Part shown: in pieces, positions 27,880 through 38,931 of the stretch
How the letters are laid out: each line of letters starts with the position of its first letter
Position numbering within the stretch: position 1 is the stretch's first letter
Assembly: GCF_000003815.2 (NCBI RefSeq)
Contig: NC_049979.1
Span: 34,893,123-34,933,394, forward strand
Direction: 5' to 3'
DNA length: 40,272 bases
From: Branchiostoma floridae
Taxonomy: Eukaryota > Chordata > Leptocardii > Amphioxiformes > Branchiostomatidae
The notes under the pieces: generated by a model
Databases searched by the model: none
The model's input: the letters and a program-made list of their open reading frames with translations, nothing else
Told to the model about the DNA's origin: nothing
Position numbers and translations under genes: made by a program

Positions 27880-28960
27880 CATTTTGCTGGTGTTGTGTTG
27901 TTGCTTTTTTATTTATCACGAAATGTGCATTTCTCGATAAATTTGAACAGGCGTGTACACGTTACTGCTCGTCATCCAACACCGTCCAAAGGGTACGGAT
28001 TTGCAAAACATCGGAGGAAAATTGCCAACAGCGATCATGTTCACAACGCTGGGTATGGAAATTGTGATAAGAAAACAGTCTCCCGATAGATATTTTCTGA
28101 TATAAAATAAATGTCAATGATGAATCCAGAAAGCAACCCGAACTACGCAAAAGAAAATAGTCTTCACGGCTAAGCTTTTTCGTAAGCCTCAAAGGGAAGA
28201 CGATGATGTCAACCGTCGAAACAAGCGGGTTGTCGGCGAATATAGTCTCCTACTTACAGTTTTTGGCGGGTTATCTTCGTATAATTTTAGTGGAAGGCCA
28301 GCAAAAAGAGATACAAGTTCGATTCGCCACATTTCCCCGTAAAATACGGCGTTACATTCCACCGAAAATTATGTGTATAAGCTGTACTGTACGTGACAGC
28401 AGAGAGTTTGGAAGAACTAGACGCGCGTGGGAAATGCAACTGGACGTGCGGTTACCATGGCGACAGCTCCGGCGGTAGCCCTCTGAAGTAGCGCCTGCCT
28501 GATTATGCGGCAAATCCAATCAACTTCCCTCCAATCACAGCCAGAAGCGGCGCTGACAAAGTGGTAACAACAACAAGAAGCGTAGAACTAACGCGTTGTT
28601 GTGTTTTTTTTAATCATTTATCACGAAATGTGCATTCTTTGATAAAATTTAACACGTTACTGCTCGGCCAGCGTCGTCCGCAAGGCATAGATAATTTTGC
28701 AAAACATCGGAGGGACTTTTCCGGCATCGATCATTCTCACATCGCTGAGTAAGAATTCTGTGAACAGTCTGTCGATAATCATTTCCAACTTGAAGAAGGT
28801 GGTATTTTTTTTACGGCATACTACAAAAGTCGTAACGGCAACCGAGCGGGTTGCCGGCAAAAATTGTCTCCTATTTACATTTTTAGGCGGGCTACTTTCG
28901 TCTAATTTTCGTGGAAGGTATATGATAAAATAATACAAGTTCGAATCTTTTGGACCCATA
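27880..28960. repeat. Internal duplication within the 5-kb TIR element
   Basis: Blocks TTTATCACGAAATGTGCAT, GTTACTGCTCG, TTGCAAAACATCGGAGG and GCGGGTTG(T/C)CGGC occur in the same order at about 27905-28330 and 28615-28930. The copies are clearly diverged. Confidence 0.75.
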
Positions 28961-29139
28961 AAGGACTGACAGCATAAACACGATCGTCATCTAATATAAA
29001 CGGAATTGCTGGGTTGAAGACTATACACTGACATGAATGGACTACTAGTATTTATACGCATAAATTGACCGTTTTGCATGTATTTAAATATGAATAAAGG
29101 ATATTGTGTTTGGTCATAACTTAATATTTCTAGGAACGT

Positions 29140-29680
29140 TGATACTCCTTGGTTCGGCATCGGCAGCTAATTTTCTAGACTAGGAAAGTAGGATTCAGGT
29201 TTCCATCCGCCTGCTGATCGTCATGGTTACAAACTCGACAAACAAGACTTACCTGTTCCTGACGGAGCTCTTGGGTCGGAACACAGCCATCGTACGATCC
29301 TGGTCGTCGAGCAGTCGACCGACGCAACCATACTCCAGGGCATACATTCTACTTTATGTGTTTTTTAAATCTTTTTGTTAATCTTGTTTTGTCTGCGTAT
29401 CTGTTCAAACAAACATGTACCTGTTCTAACAATGTTGTGTTGGTGTAACTAACATAACTTCTACTATGTAGTTAGATATCGGTAGCTAATTTTCTAGGCT
29501 AGGAAAGTAGGATTCGGATTTCTATCCGCCGGTTTCCTGGACATACAGCTGATCGTCATGGTTGCAACTCGACCAACAAGACCTACCTGTTATGTTCCTG
29601 ACCGCCTCGGACGTTCCTGGTCGTCGGGCAGTGGACCCACGCAACCATATTCAAGGGGCATACGTCTTGGTTCGACACAG
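29140..29680. repeat. Second internal duplication within the TIR element
   Basis: GGCAGCTAATTTTCTAGACT / GGTAGCTAATTTTCTAGGCT, GGAAAGTAGGATTC and GATCGTCATGGTT blocks recur at about 29157-29350 and 29480-29665. Confidence 0.75.
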
Positions 29681-30028
29681 ACAATTGTTATTTTGCCGAA
29701 AATTTCTTCATCAGTTATTGGTTTTCTTGTTGAGTATGTGATCAAGTTTTTCTAACCTGTCATTGATTCAGTTAAAAGTTGCGTTAGCGTTACTAACATT
29801 ACTTCTACTTCTAGTATTTTACGTTTCTAAAATGAACATGTTTTTAGTCAGTTTATCTACAACTGTTATGCGCTGTTCAAAGAGGTTCACTCTTTTACTA
29901 AAAGGGCCTATACGTTTACGGTTGTTTTTCAGCAACATATAGATATATAAATTTAGCTGGTCGGGATACTACGAAGAGGGATTTGACCAATGAAATAGGT
30001 AAACACGATATATCATTGCCTTTGGAAC

Positions 30029-30139
30029 ATGAAAGGTAAGTTTACTACCGATGTTATCGATCATCATTCGGCAGCTTCTACACCAGTCGGATCGTCATCA
30101 TCTGTTCCGAATGTTGGAAAAACGGTAGGTTGTCCGTGA
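30029..30139 (+). CDS. 36-residue open frame in the TIR element
   Basis: Encodes MKGKFTTDVIDHHSAASTPV then GSSSSVPNVGKTVGCP. It is unrecognised, but the composition looks more protein-like than its surroundings, and an AACG|GTAGGT donor-like site lies near its end. It could be a remnant first exon of a lost transposon gene, or chance. Confidence 0.15.
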   Translation: MKGKFTTDVIDHHSAASTPVGSSSSVPNVGKTVGCP

Positions 30140-31434
30140 ATATGAATATGTCCGTGTACAAACTTAAATTAATAAAGAAATTTTATACACTTAAACATTT
30201 AAAAACATTCTTAATTCATTGGTCGTGGCTCCTTTAATATGAACCAGTTGGGAAATGAATTATAAAATTTGGAATACAGAATTTATAGATCATCCACCCC
30301 TGCGACATTGCCACAAAGTTCAAATATGACGTACGCTACCGCTGCGTGTGCAGTCTACGAAGTATTTTAATTAGTCTAGATCTGCTCTAGAAATTGTCAA
30401 TAATACAAATAAAACAAAGTTAGATAAATCAAGTAGGTTGATAAAACCCCCTTGGATAAACCAAGAAAAAATAACCACATATTAAACACGGGGCTAGATC
30501 GGAGTAGAAAATAAACGCAGAATATTGCAACAGTCAACGTGGCCTTCTTCTGTGGGAACATACTTTCAAAGAAGCCGCTCCTTACCGTGCATGTGTCAAT
30601 CAAATTGAGCAGCACGTGAGACCAGACCAGACCAAATTCTGAAGGTTTACAATGTAATTTTTCTACAAGTTTACCAGCACCGTAACAGTTACGTCAATCG
30701 TGTACTTACACACACTAAACAATCAAAACAGCTGTTGATTTTATCGCAACGATATAAGTTTCATATTTGCGCTCAAATAACCCAATCTTCCACAACCTGT
30801 CCCACGTTCTGGACCCCACACAAACCGTGTACACGTCTAAATGTAATATGATATGCTAGTAGTCGCGCCGTGGCGAACTTTAGGAAGGTTGGAATATTTA
30901 TAAACAGGTCACGTTCCACCGGAGGCGGGGCGGCGCTTGAAGTTCGGATGTAGATACTTACATGTAGTATCTGCCGGTCGAAGCCTGTTTACTTGGTAGT
31001 GAGACCGCCAGGATTTTGTACGACTACACTGGTCGCACTGGACATTCCTTGTTGTTCATTCTGAAACTGAAAGACTAGTGTACTTACCTATCAGTTCGGA
31101 ACATGATTAACTTGTCTTCACTTTCATCGATAGATAAGAAATGCAAACACAGACTATTGTAGCTATTTACAGTGGCAAGTATCGTGTAGTGTGGGCGAAT
31201 TTGATATCGCTACACCAGCGTACAAATAATGCAACAACAGAAATAGGACACAAATAATTCAACATAGAGTCGGTAGGTTTTCTTCGGGTGGTCCTGACAC
31301 TGGCCGCGGTAGCGGGCCGTCCTCGTCACGCATGGTCAGACAGAAGCAGAATTTACTCCATGTTTTCTGATTTAGAAAAACACATCTTGCCATTCTTGGG
31401 AAAAAAACAATTTATTTGATGTTTTCTTGTCATG

Positions 31435-32000
31435 TACGTATAAGATTCAAACTTGCACTACACAGTCGGTTCCTCAAAATTGTAGCAAATCTTCCGAGAA
31501 AGAACGTGGTAGGTTAGGTAGCGGCGCGGGTGCGAGGTCGCACCATACGTTTTGTATCTTCGGAAGGATTTGTTCCGGTACGTGACCCTGGCGCTAGCCA
31601 CGGCAGTGCCGAAAGATCGGGGTTCAGTAAAAGCATACTTTGCCATATATTCTGCTTAAGAAAAAGACACCTTTGTGGAAATTTATTTCTTATTCTTTAA
31701 TTTTCACGTATCAAATTTAAACATGTGCGGAACAGTCGGTTTCTCAAAATTGTAGCAAATCTTCGGAATGATTTGTTCCGGTACGTGACCCTGGCGCTAG
31801 CCACGGCAACGCCGAAAGATCGGGGTTCAGTAAAAGCATACTTTGCCATATTCTGCTTAAGAAAAACACACTTTTGTGGAAATTTATTTGTTTTTCTTTA
31901 ATTTTCACGTATCAGATTTAAACATGTGCGGAACAGTCGGTTCCTCAAAATTGCAGCAAATCTTCTAGAAATATCGTGGTTGGGAGCGGCGCGGGTGCGT
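31435..32000. repeat. Three tandem-like copies near the right end of the TIR element
   Basis: CAGTCGGTT(C/T)CTCAAAATTG followed by (T/C)AGCAAATCTTC appears at about 31463, 31734 and 31934. Between them GATTTGTTCCGGTACGTGAC and CCTGGCGCTAGCCACGGCA recur twice. Confidence 0.85.
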
Positions 32001-32439
32001 TCTAGACTGCGAGGTTATGCGTTAGTTCAGAAACAAATTGGGAAATTGGGCGTGATACGTTCTCCGCCCTCCGCGCGGGGGTCTGCATATGAAAAGAAGC
32101 CGATTTCTGCCAAACCCCGAACTTTGGACGGCACGGGCGTGTCTAGAAAATGTTTATGAAAAGAAGAGGCGTGTCTGAAATCTATTCATTGATCGTCTAA
32201 ACGCGGTTAGACGTGATTTCATGCATATCAGACGCGGGTACACGCATATCTAATCGCGTTTTACCCGAGAATTGCACGAGTTTTAATCGCGATTTACACG
32301 AGATGTAATCGCGACTTGCACGACTTTTGCACGCGATTAAACCGCGTTCAGACCGGACCATAAACGTAGTCGGTACTGTAGATATAAAATTATGTGTATA
32401 GGCAGTGAATGAAAAGAGGAAACCTTGATAAGGTGAAGC

Positions 32440-33345
32440 TTTTCAGATGCAGCACAAGTGAAACTTCTGTTATCATCCCAAAACTGCAGTTAAACAGACT
32501 CGTACGCCCAGATACAGCAAGTGGTAAGTGGTAATTATCTCCTCACAACTGCCAGAAATCTGTCTGAACCAAAATAAAAACACAATACACACTGTTTTCT
32601 TTGATGTCTATAAAGTACATGTACTCGCAAGCAGCATGACACATGTCATTAGTGTGCTGTTAATGCTATCATCCCAAAACTGTGCCAGACTTGTACATTG
32701 TGCACTACTCTAGTACAGTAAGTGGTGATTATCTCTGCACAAATGCCATAAAACTGCCTGCACTAGAAAATAAAACCACAATAAAACTGTTCACTTTGAT
32801 GTTTACAGAGCACAAGCAGCGTAATGCAGTAGTGATGTGTTGTCATCCCAACAGAAAAACTGTGTCAGACCTGTCAACTGGCAATCATCTCAGAAATCAG
32901 TATAAATCAACATAAAAAGCACACTAAAATCCTGACAATGTTCACTACGACATCTAAACTAAACAGTCAAGCAGCATAACACTGTAGACAGATCTAATAT
33001 CATCCCCAAACACTGCATCAAAATTGGGAATTGTGTACTACCACAGTACAGCAACTGGTAACTATCTCAGAAATTAGTGTAAACCAACATAAAAGCACAC
33101 TAAAATCCTGACAATGTTCACTACAACGTCTAAACTACGCAGTCAAGCAGCATAATACAGTAGCCACTATTATCAAGCCTTGTGTACACTACAGTACAGT
33201 GTACAATACAGTACATGGTACAATACAGCACAATATACCACACAGTACACGGGACAGTAAGTGGTAATTATCCCCCTACAGGTGCCAGACATCCGTCTGA
33301 AGCCACATAAAAACACAATAAAAGCTGTTTGCTTTGAAGTGAAAC
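32440..33345. repeat. Degenerate tandem repeat, unit about 150-210 bp
   Basis: Repeated blocks are ATCATCCCAAAACTG, AGTACAG(C/T)AA(G/C)TGGTAA, TATCTC, AAATAAAACCACAATAAAA and (T/C)TTTGATGT, with about five irregular copies. A short array of GTACA(A/C)TACAGTACA lies at about 33185-33250. Confidence 0.75.
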
Positions 33346-33595
33346 CAGCGGCAGCCTAACGCGGCGCAGCGCGGCTGTAGTACGCCACATGTGCGCCGGG
33401 GGACGCGGCGTAACGATTTCCTGTCAGGTCGCGTCGGGGAGGAAACTAATCTTGCGTTCCCGCGGGAGGCTGGGAGGTTATTGGCTGGGAGGTGTCGCTA
33501 TCACGGAGCGGCGCTCGCGCGGCGGGCGGAGTGATCAATAGGCTGAACTTGTCAGGCGCGAAGTCAAACTGATTCACTCTAACCGGGGTGAGAGG
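33346..33595. promoter_or_regulatory. CpG-rich island-like patch
   Basis: This stretch is far richer in G+C and CG dinucleotides than its AT-rich surroundings (GCGGCGCAGCGCGG, GCGCCGGGGGACGCGGCG, CGCGCGGCGGGCGG). On the minus strand it contains AGCCAATAACC, a CCAAT-box-like sequence. No coding frame is recognised. It is a candidate promoter or enhancer by composition only. Confidence 0.35.
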
Positions 33596-34380
33596 GTAAA
33601 TATGAGGGCCAGGGGACGCCTGCTGGCAGATAGGGCTGTATATAACACATACATGCATGTACACAGGGCTGTATATATCATATACATGTATGATAGGGTA
33701 AATATGAGGGCCAGGGGACGCCTGCTGGCACATAGGGCTGTATATAACACGTACATGCATGTACACAGGGCTGTATATATCATATACATGTATGTACACA
33801 GGGCTGTATATATCATATACATGTATGATAGGGTAAATATGAGGGCCAGGGGACGCCTGCTGGCAGATAGGGCTGTATATAACACATACATGCATGTACA
33901 CAGGGCTGTATATATCATATACATGTATGATAGGGTAAATATGAGGGCCAGGGGACGCCTGCTGGCACATAGGGCTGTATATAACACGTACATGCATGTA
34001 CACAGGGCTGTATATAATATATACATGTAAACAGGGCTGTATATAACACATACATACACACAGGGCTGGCAGATATACTGCTGGGGACCTACATGTACTG
34101 TAGTACATACATGTACATGTGCACAGGGCTGTATATAACATATACATACACACAGGGCTGGCAGATATACTGCTGTGTACCTACATGTACTGTAGTACAT
34201 ACATGCACAAAGGGCTGTATATAACACATACATATACTGTAGTACATACATGTAAACAGGGCTGTATATAATACATAGTATTACATGTACATGTACAGAG
34301 CTGTATATAACACATACATGCACACAGGGCTGTATATTTATATACAAAGGGCTGGCACATAGGGCTGTATAAGTACAATA
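33596..34380. repeat. Minisatellite with 102/135-bp higher-order units
   Basis: AATATGAGGGCCAGGGGACG starts at about 33599, 33701, 33836 and 33938, so unit lengths are 102, 135 and 102. The 135-bp unit contains one extra ~33-bp TGTACACAGGGCTGTATATA module. To the right the array decays into short ACACAGGGCTGTATATAACA modules. Palindromic ACATGTAT/ATACATGTAT cores are frequent. Open frames on both strands are repeat artefacts. Confidence 0.9.
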
Positions 34381-34387
34381 TATTACA

Positions 34388-35279
34388 TACAGTCAAACCT
34401 GTATTAGCGGCCACCTTTGCATAACGGCCACCTGCCCATAGTGGCCACTTTTTGTCGGTCCCTTGGATTCGTAATGATTAAGAAATAGGCTTAGCGGCCA
34501 CCTGTCCAAAGTGGCCACGGCCACACGATTTCTGGTCCCGCAGGTACAAAAACACTGCCGATTACGGCCACGCGGACCGCTGATCTATGTTTCGGCACGC
34601 GTTCGGCCATATACAGCGGCCCTATCGTCACCCTACGCCGGATTTAAAACCTCTTTGACTTATTTTCAAAACAAAACTTCGTAAACTGGCGCTACCCATA
34701 CCTGCTGACAAACGAGGTCATATAAGGTCAATAGACGACACCAATATTATGGAGGTAAATTGTGTTAAAGTTACGTTCTAATACACGATCGCTTAGGTTA
34801 ATTTACAAACATTTCTAAATTAATTGTTACAAAGACAAAATGATATGAACTTCAGACTATGGTAGATTTTATTCTTACATTTATTAAGAGATAAGTCTAA
34901 AATGACGTTTTCTTGAGAGTACCACATTAGCATAATGGGCGAATCTGACGTGTGAATGCCAGCGGGAACACACGGACGGCGAAGTATCAAAGGATACAAG
35001 ACGAAAGATCAAAGAAATATGACGATACCGGTCTCTTCAGACAATATCAACATTTAAAACTTTTTATAGCTTTTGTTTTCTTAATACATATAGTGTAAAA
35101 ATCATTGCAGTACATGTACAGTACTGTATTATGTGAATAAAGATCAGTGGGTACTAAAACCATGTGTAACTTATTGCTTGTGGTCAATTAATTAGCATAT
35201 TCTCTATAGTGGCCACCTCTCTATAGTGGCCAATTTTGACCAGTCCCTTGAGTGGCCGCTATAGACAGGTTTGACTGTA
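34388..35279. mobile_element. TIR element of the CAGTCAAACCTGT family (copy 2)
   Basis: TACAGTCAAACCTGTATTAG at the left and CTATAGACAGGTTTGACTGTA at the right are inverted repeats with TA at both outer ends. Subterminal repeats of GGCCACCT/TAGTGGCCA flank an AT-rich, non-coding interior. The left ~250 bp match the element at 14707-15249 in inverse orientation, up to the shared CCTACGCCGG. Confidence 0.85.
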
Positions 35280-35980
35280 TATGACTTTATTCGAATTGCA
35301 ACAGGGACAATACCATGTGGACACTAGGCAGCTAACTAGCTGATATTGTGACCACATACATACATGTATAATACATACAATATACATGTATACACAGGGC
35401 TGTATACGTAGTATATATATAGTATGTATCTAAGCAATGGTATATCAGATATATACATATACATCACTGTCTGGTGAGAAGGGTTGGTGGAATGAAGGGA
35501 TATTACTACATGAGAACTCCTAATGGCAACTGTTGAATGCAGTCTTGTTATTGTTCTTGAGAAACAGTGAACAGAGCATTTGTTGGTGGCTGACGTGGAA
35601 GGTTTGGATCAAACTGGTAGGATTTTTGCCGTGGAGTTTTTATAACGAAGACAAAGAATTTACAGTAAATTCACAAATTCATCTGACAGGTGTAGATATA
35701 AATTTGTGCAAAGCAGAGTTTTCTGTNNNNNNNNNNNNNNNNNNNNNNNNNNNNNNNNNNNNNNNNNNNNNNNNNNNNNNNNNNNNNNNNNNNNNNNNNN
35801 NNNNNNNNNNNNNNNNNNNNNNNNNNAATGTTCCTAACATTAGTACCCCACAGCCTGTTGGTTCCTGGACAACTGTTCCTAACACTAGGAACCCCACATG
35901 AGTGTTCTCATCTGTTAAGCTGAACTGTTGTACATATATGAGTCAGAAAATGGGCAGTTAGGAGAGGTCATGACCCACAG
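35280..35980. other. Spacer with short repeats and an assembly gap
   Basis: Contains a few ATACATGTATACACAGGGCTGTATA modules related to the minisatellite at 33596-34380 (about 35360-35460) and the N block. On either side of the gap's right edge the phrase TGTTCCTAACA(T/C)TAG recurs (about 35828 and 35874), suggesting a small tandem repeat collapsed in the gap. No gene seen. Confidence 0.5.
35727..35826. other. Assembly gap (100 N)
   Basis: Exactly 100 N, placeholder size. It borders a short tandem repeat. Confidence 0.98.
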
Positions 35981-35984
35981 CAGG

Positions 35985-36285
35985 GGTGACCCACATGTCC
36001 AGCAGCGCAGGTCTGGACTGACCAATCTACGTGGGTCCCTAACCCACATGTCCAGCAGGGTGGGAATGACAAGTCTGGGTGGGTCTCTAACCCACATGTC
36101 CAGCAGGGCGGGTCTGGACTGACTGGTCTGGGTGGGTCTCTAACCCACATGTCCAGCAGGGCGGGTCTGGACTGACCAGTCTGGGTGGGTCTCTAACCCA
36201 CATGTCCAGCAGGGCGGGTCTGGACTGACCAGTCTGGGTGGGTTTCTAACCCACATGTCCAGCAGGGTGGGTCTCGACTGACCAG
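35985..36285. repeat. ~53-bp minisatellite, six copies
   Basis: ACCCACATGTCCAGCAGGG starts at about 35989, 36043, 36091, 36144, 36197 and 36249, with GGTCTGGACTGACCAGTCTG spacers. The last copies are nearly identical. Confidence 0.92.
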
Positions 36286-36765
36286 TTAGGGAAGCATACA
36301 TTAGGCCACACTGTCTTAATTTTATGGATGACATCCACATGCATTGATTTTCGCCTGTTCTCCAAAACAAAAACAAAAAAAATGGCCACATATGACCCCA
36401 TATCAATCAGAATTTCATGCTTACCGGAGGACTAGCCTGTGTTGACACAAGCTCTCGCTGACCAAGTCTCAAGTTTCAGTGACTGTCTGTTGTATATGCC
36501 CTTACTGACGGTCGGATCTGTCATACCCTGACTGAAAACCTCCACCAAAATTCAAATACCATTCAATCTCTTCAACTGGACAAAAACAGAGATTTACTTT
36601 CGGACATTCTTCAACGTCACTAGAATGAACTGGAAGAAACAAGTCAATACAAGTACTTCAAAACTGTCTTACGGATGTGACTGTGACTGACATGTCTGCC
36701 TGTATAGCGGACTTGTTGGCTGTTCTAGGGGTGATCTGTTCCCATAACCTCCAACCTCCCCATAC
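36286..36765. other. Unique sequence, no gene recognised
   Basis: A plus-strand frame at about 36480-36610 reads somewhat like protein (LTENLHQNSNTIQSLQLDKN) but is short, has an in-frame stop soon after and no splice context. I do not call it. Confidence 0.4.
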
Positions 36766-36975
36766 ACAACCCAAATATTCTTGTTAATTGTTGGTACATT
36801 ACCCCAAACTTCCCCATACATAGCCCCACATTACAGTTAATTGTTGGTACATTACCCCAAACTTCCCCATACATAGCCCCACATTACAGTTAATTGTTGG
36901 TACATTACCCCAAACCCCCCCATACATAGCCCCACATTACAGTTAATTGTTGGTACATTACCCCACACATAACCA
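36766..36975. repeat. ~59-bp minisatellite, four copies
   Basis: TTAATTGTTGGTACATTACC followed by CCA(A/C)AC(T/C)(T/C)CCCCATACATAG starts at about 36784, 36838, 36892 and 36943. Confidence 0.9.
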
Positions 36976-38440
36976 CACGTCACCCTGGCACACGTGTAAT
37001 GTACACCACATAAAGCCCATGTTATCGCCCCTCTGGTATTCACAACCGTAAGTTTTCCAATTACACCTAATTAACCCTGGCCCATTCCCGCGTCCCTACC
37101 AGGACTTAATGTCGGGATATTTACACTTCTATGGAAACTGTGATGGGGGTTTTATGACTCCGTCAAAATTACTTTTTCTGGCTGTCAAACAAGCCGAGAA
37201 ATTGACCCTGAAACAAAAGGCAAAATTTATGGAGGCTTTTTCATCAACAACGGAATGTTTTCCCAACTATTGCTGAACATCAACTCAAACACATTCCATA
37301 CATCACTCTGCCATCACCAGGCTGGCATTATACAGGAAGTAATCAGACTATAATTGACTAATTGCCTGATGTGTTTCTGCTAAAGCTACAAACAGATCTA
37401 CATGTACACAGGAGGCTGGAATTGCAGCAGTATTTCCTGGTTAACTCCGGACAGCTTTACGCCTCCTCTGTTCCTTGTAAGACTAATAGGAAAAAATGGA
37501 ATCAATTTTTCTTGGCTTGCTGGACAGATAGATGCTATGAGCACAGAAACTCTGATACAGAAATACAGAAGTTTGACATCCAAAACCAAACCGCACACTA
37601 AAATATAACACACTGCTGTCAGAATGACACTTATCCTACTAATATACATTACCCATGGGAATTGGACAAAGTAAGGGAAAAGGTTTGTCAAAGCTTGGCT
37701 AATTACGATCATTTAATATCAAGTAAAAACTGATAATATGATGCGAATTTCATGTAAGGGAGTATTCAGGTCTGTCTCAGTGCAAAAATTCCTGCATTCA
37801 TCTTCTCTGCTAGAATTCCTGCAAGCAGCAAATAAAAAAACTGCTGGTGACAGCTTGCTTATGCTTATACTTCAGTTAAAGCTTTAAGCTAACATACCAA
37901 CACATGTGTATACATTTATATACATATGTTATTTTGTATCATTTTCATCTGGATTCCAGGAAGAGTAGTGATGTATCACTAATGGAGATTGAAATAAACT
38001 GAACCAAACCAAACACACAGATATATGTAGAATGTAGCCCAATTTTCCCAAACAACATCCAGTCCTACCAACAGCAGTTGGACATGAGTAAGACACAAAG
38101 CTGTCGATTCTGCCCTGATGACAAATCTCCCGCGGAAACACGTCGCACCAAACAGCGCGGCTGACACGATGGTACCACATGATTAATGACAGGGGCAGGT
38201 AAATCAATGGGGGGACTTGCCAGTTCCTTAAGGGCCCGGGCAGACTACAGGAGACATATTTACTGCGGTGTAAATGAACAGGCAGGGGACAAGTCTTCAT
38301 TTGTCACCTGTGAGTGGCCAGGAGTATCAGAGAAAGGCTCTGCTGATGATGGTAGGGACTGACACACAGTCTCAGAGACTAACATTACATGATGCAGACT
38401 TGTGCACAACCACCACTCAAAGAAAAAGTGGTCATACTAT
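36976..38440. other. Unique, largely non-repetitive sequence; no exon seen
   Basis: Presumed WWOX intron or intergenic DNA. I looked for a terminal WWOX exon and for DAK1 exons on the minus strand and found none. Two stretches (about 37040-37300 and 38090-38290) are free of repeats and have balanced composition, with homeodomain-like TAATTA or ATTAATGACA. They are possible regulatory sequence. Confidence 0.4.
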
Positions 38441-38454
38441 AGCCAATCTACAAC

Positions 38455-38905
38455 TAAGGGATTTGGTAAAAGGTCTGACAAGTGAGTGAATGAGTGAATG
38501 AGTGACTGAAAGTGTGAATGACTGAGTGAATGATTGAATGAGTGACTGACTGAGTGACTGAAGGGGGGAGATAGGAGATTGATTGAAAGACAAAATGTAA
38601 CAGTAACTTGGTGAAAGGTCTATTTGAGTAAGTGAGGGAGGAAGTGAATGGGTGAGAGGTATTGAGTGACTGTGTGTCATTTAGTAAGAGTGAGGGAATG
38701 AAAAAAATGAAGTTGTGAAAAGGCAAACCTACCAGTGACTTGGTGAAGGGTCCGATACTTGACTGTGTGTGTGTGAGTGTGTGAGAGTAATGAGTGAGTG
38801 ATGAGTGTGAGCGAGTGAATGAATGAATGGCTGAATAAATGAATGAATGTAGTTTGGGAGGAGCTGCACCTACCAGAGACTTGGTGAAGGGTCTGACGAG
38901 TGACT
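38455..38905 (-). repeat. Minisatellite built from decayed copies of the WWOX exon 3' end
   Basis: On the minus strand CCCTTCACCAAGTC(T/A)CTG|GTAGGT (variants) appears at about 38869-38899 and 38729-38751, with weaker copies at about 38607-38625 and 38456-38477. All resemble the real exon end at 38932-38955. Runs of GAGTGAATGAGTGA lie between copies. Spacing is about 125-150 bp. Each better copy retains the codons for RPFTKSL followed by a GTAGGT donor. Confidence 0.85.
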
Positions 38906-38931
38906 ATGAGTAAGTGAATGGATGAACCTAC

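Larger units (their letters stand above)
27343..32380. mobile_element. ~5.0-kb DNA element with long terminal inverted repeats, no transposase seen
   Basis: The left end TACAGTACCGACTACGTTTA continuing TGGTCCGG (27343-27370) is the exact inverse of 32353-32380. Similarity then continues as arrays of GTCGTGCAAGTCGCGATT-like subterminal repeats on both sides (to about 27475 on the left, from about 32190 on the right). TA flanks both CAGTACC/GGTACTG ends, consistent with a TA target duplication. The interior consists of several internal duplications and short frames only. No transposase domain or catalytic motif was recognised, so it is probably non-autonomous. It sits just upstream of the first visible TKFC exon. 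Confidence 0.85.

Noticed and set aside
28203-28478. 91-codon frame inside the 5-kb TIR element as a transposase
   Set aside because: No DDE/DDD, zinc-finger or helix-turn-helix pattern, and the matching internal duplicate does not keep the frame.
33446-34347. Minus-strand frames of 235 and 257 codons rich in Tyr, Met and Cys
   Set aside because: Entirely within the 102/135-bp minisatellite, open in several frames at once.
36480-36620. Possible coding frame (LTENLHQNSNTIQSLQLDKN...)
   Set aside because: About 45 codons, stops at both ends, no splice sites or recognisable family.
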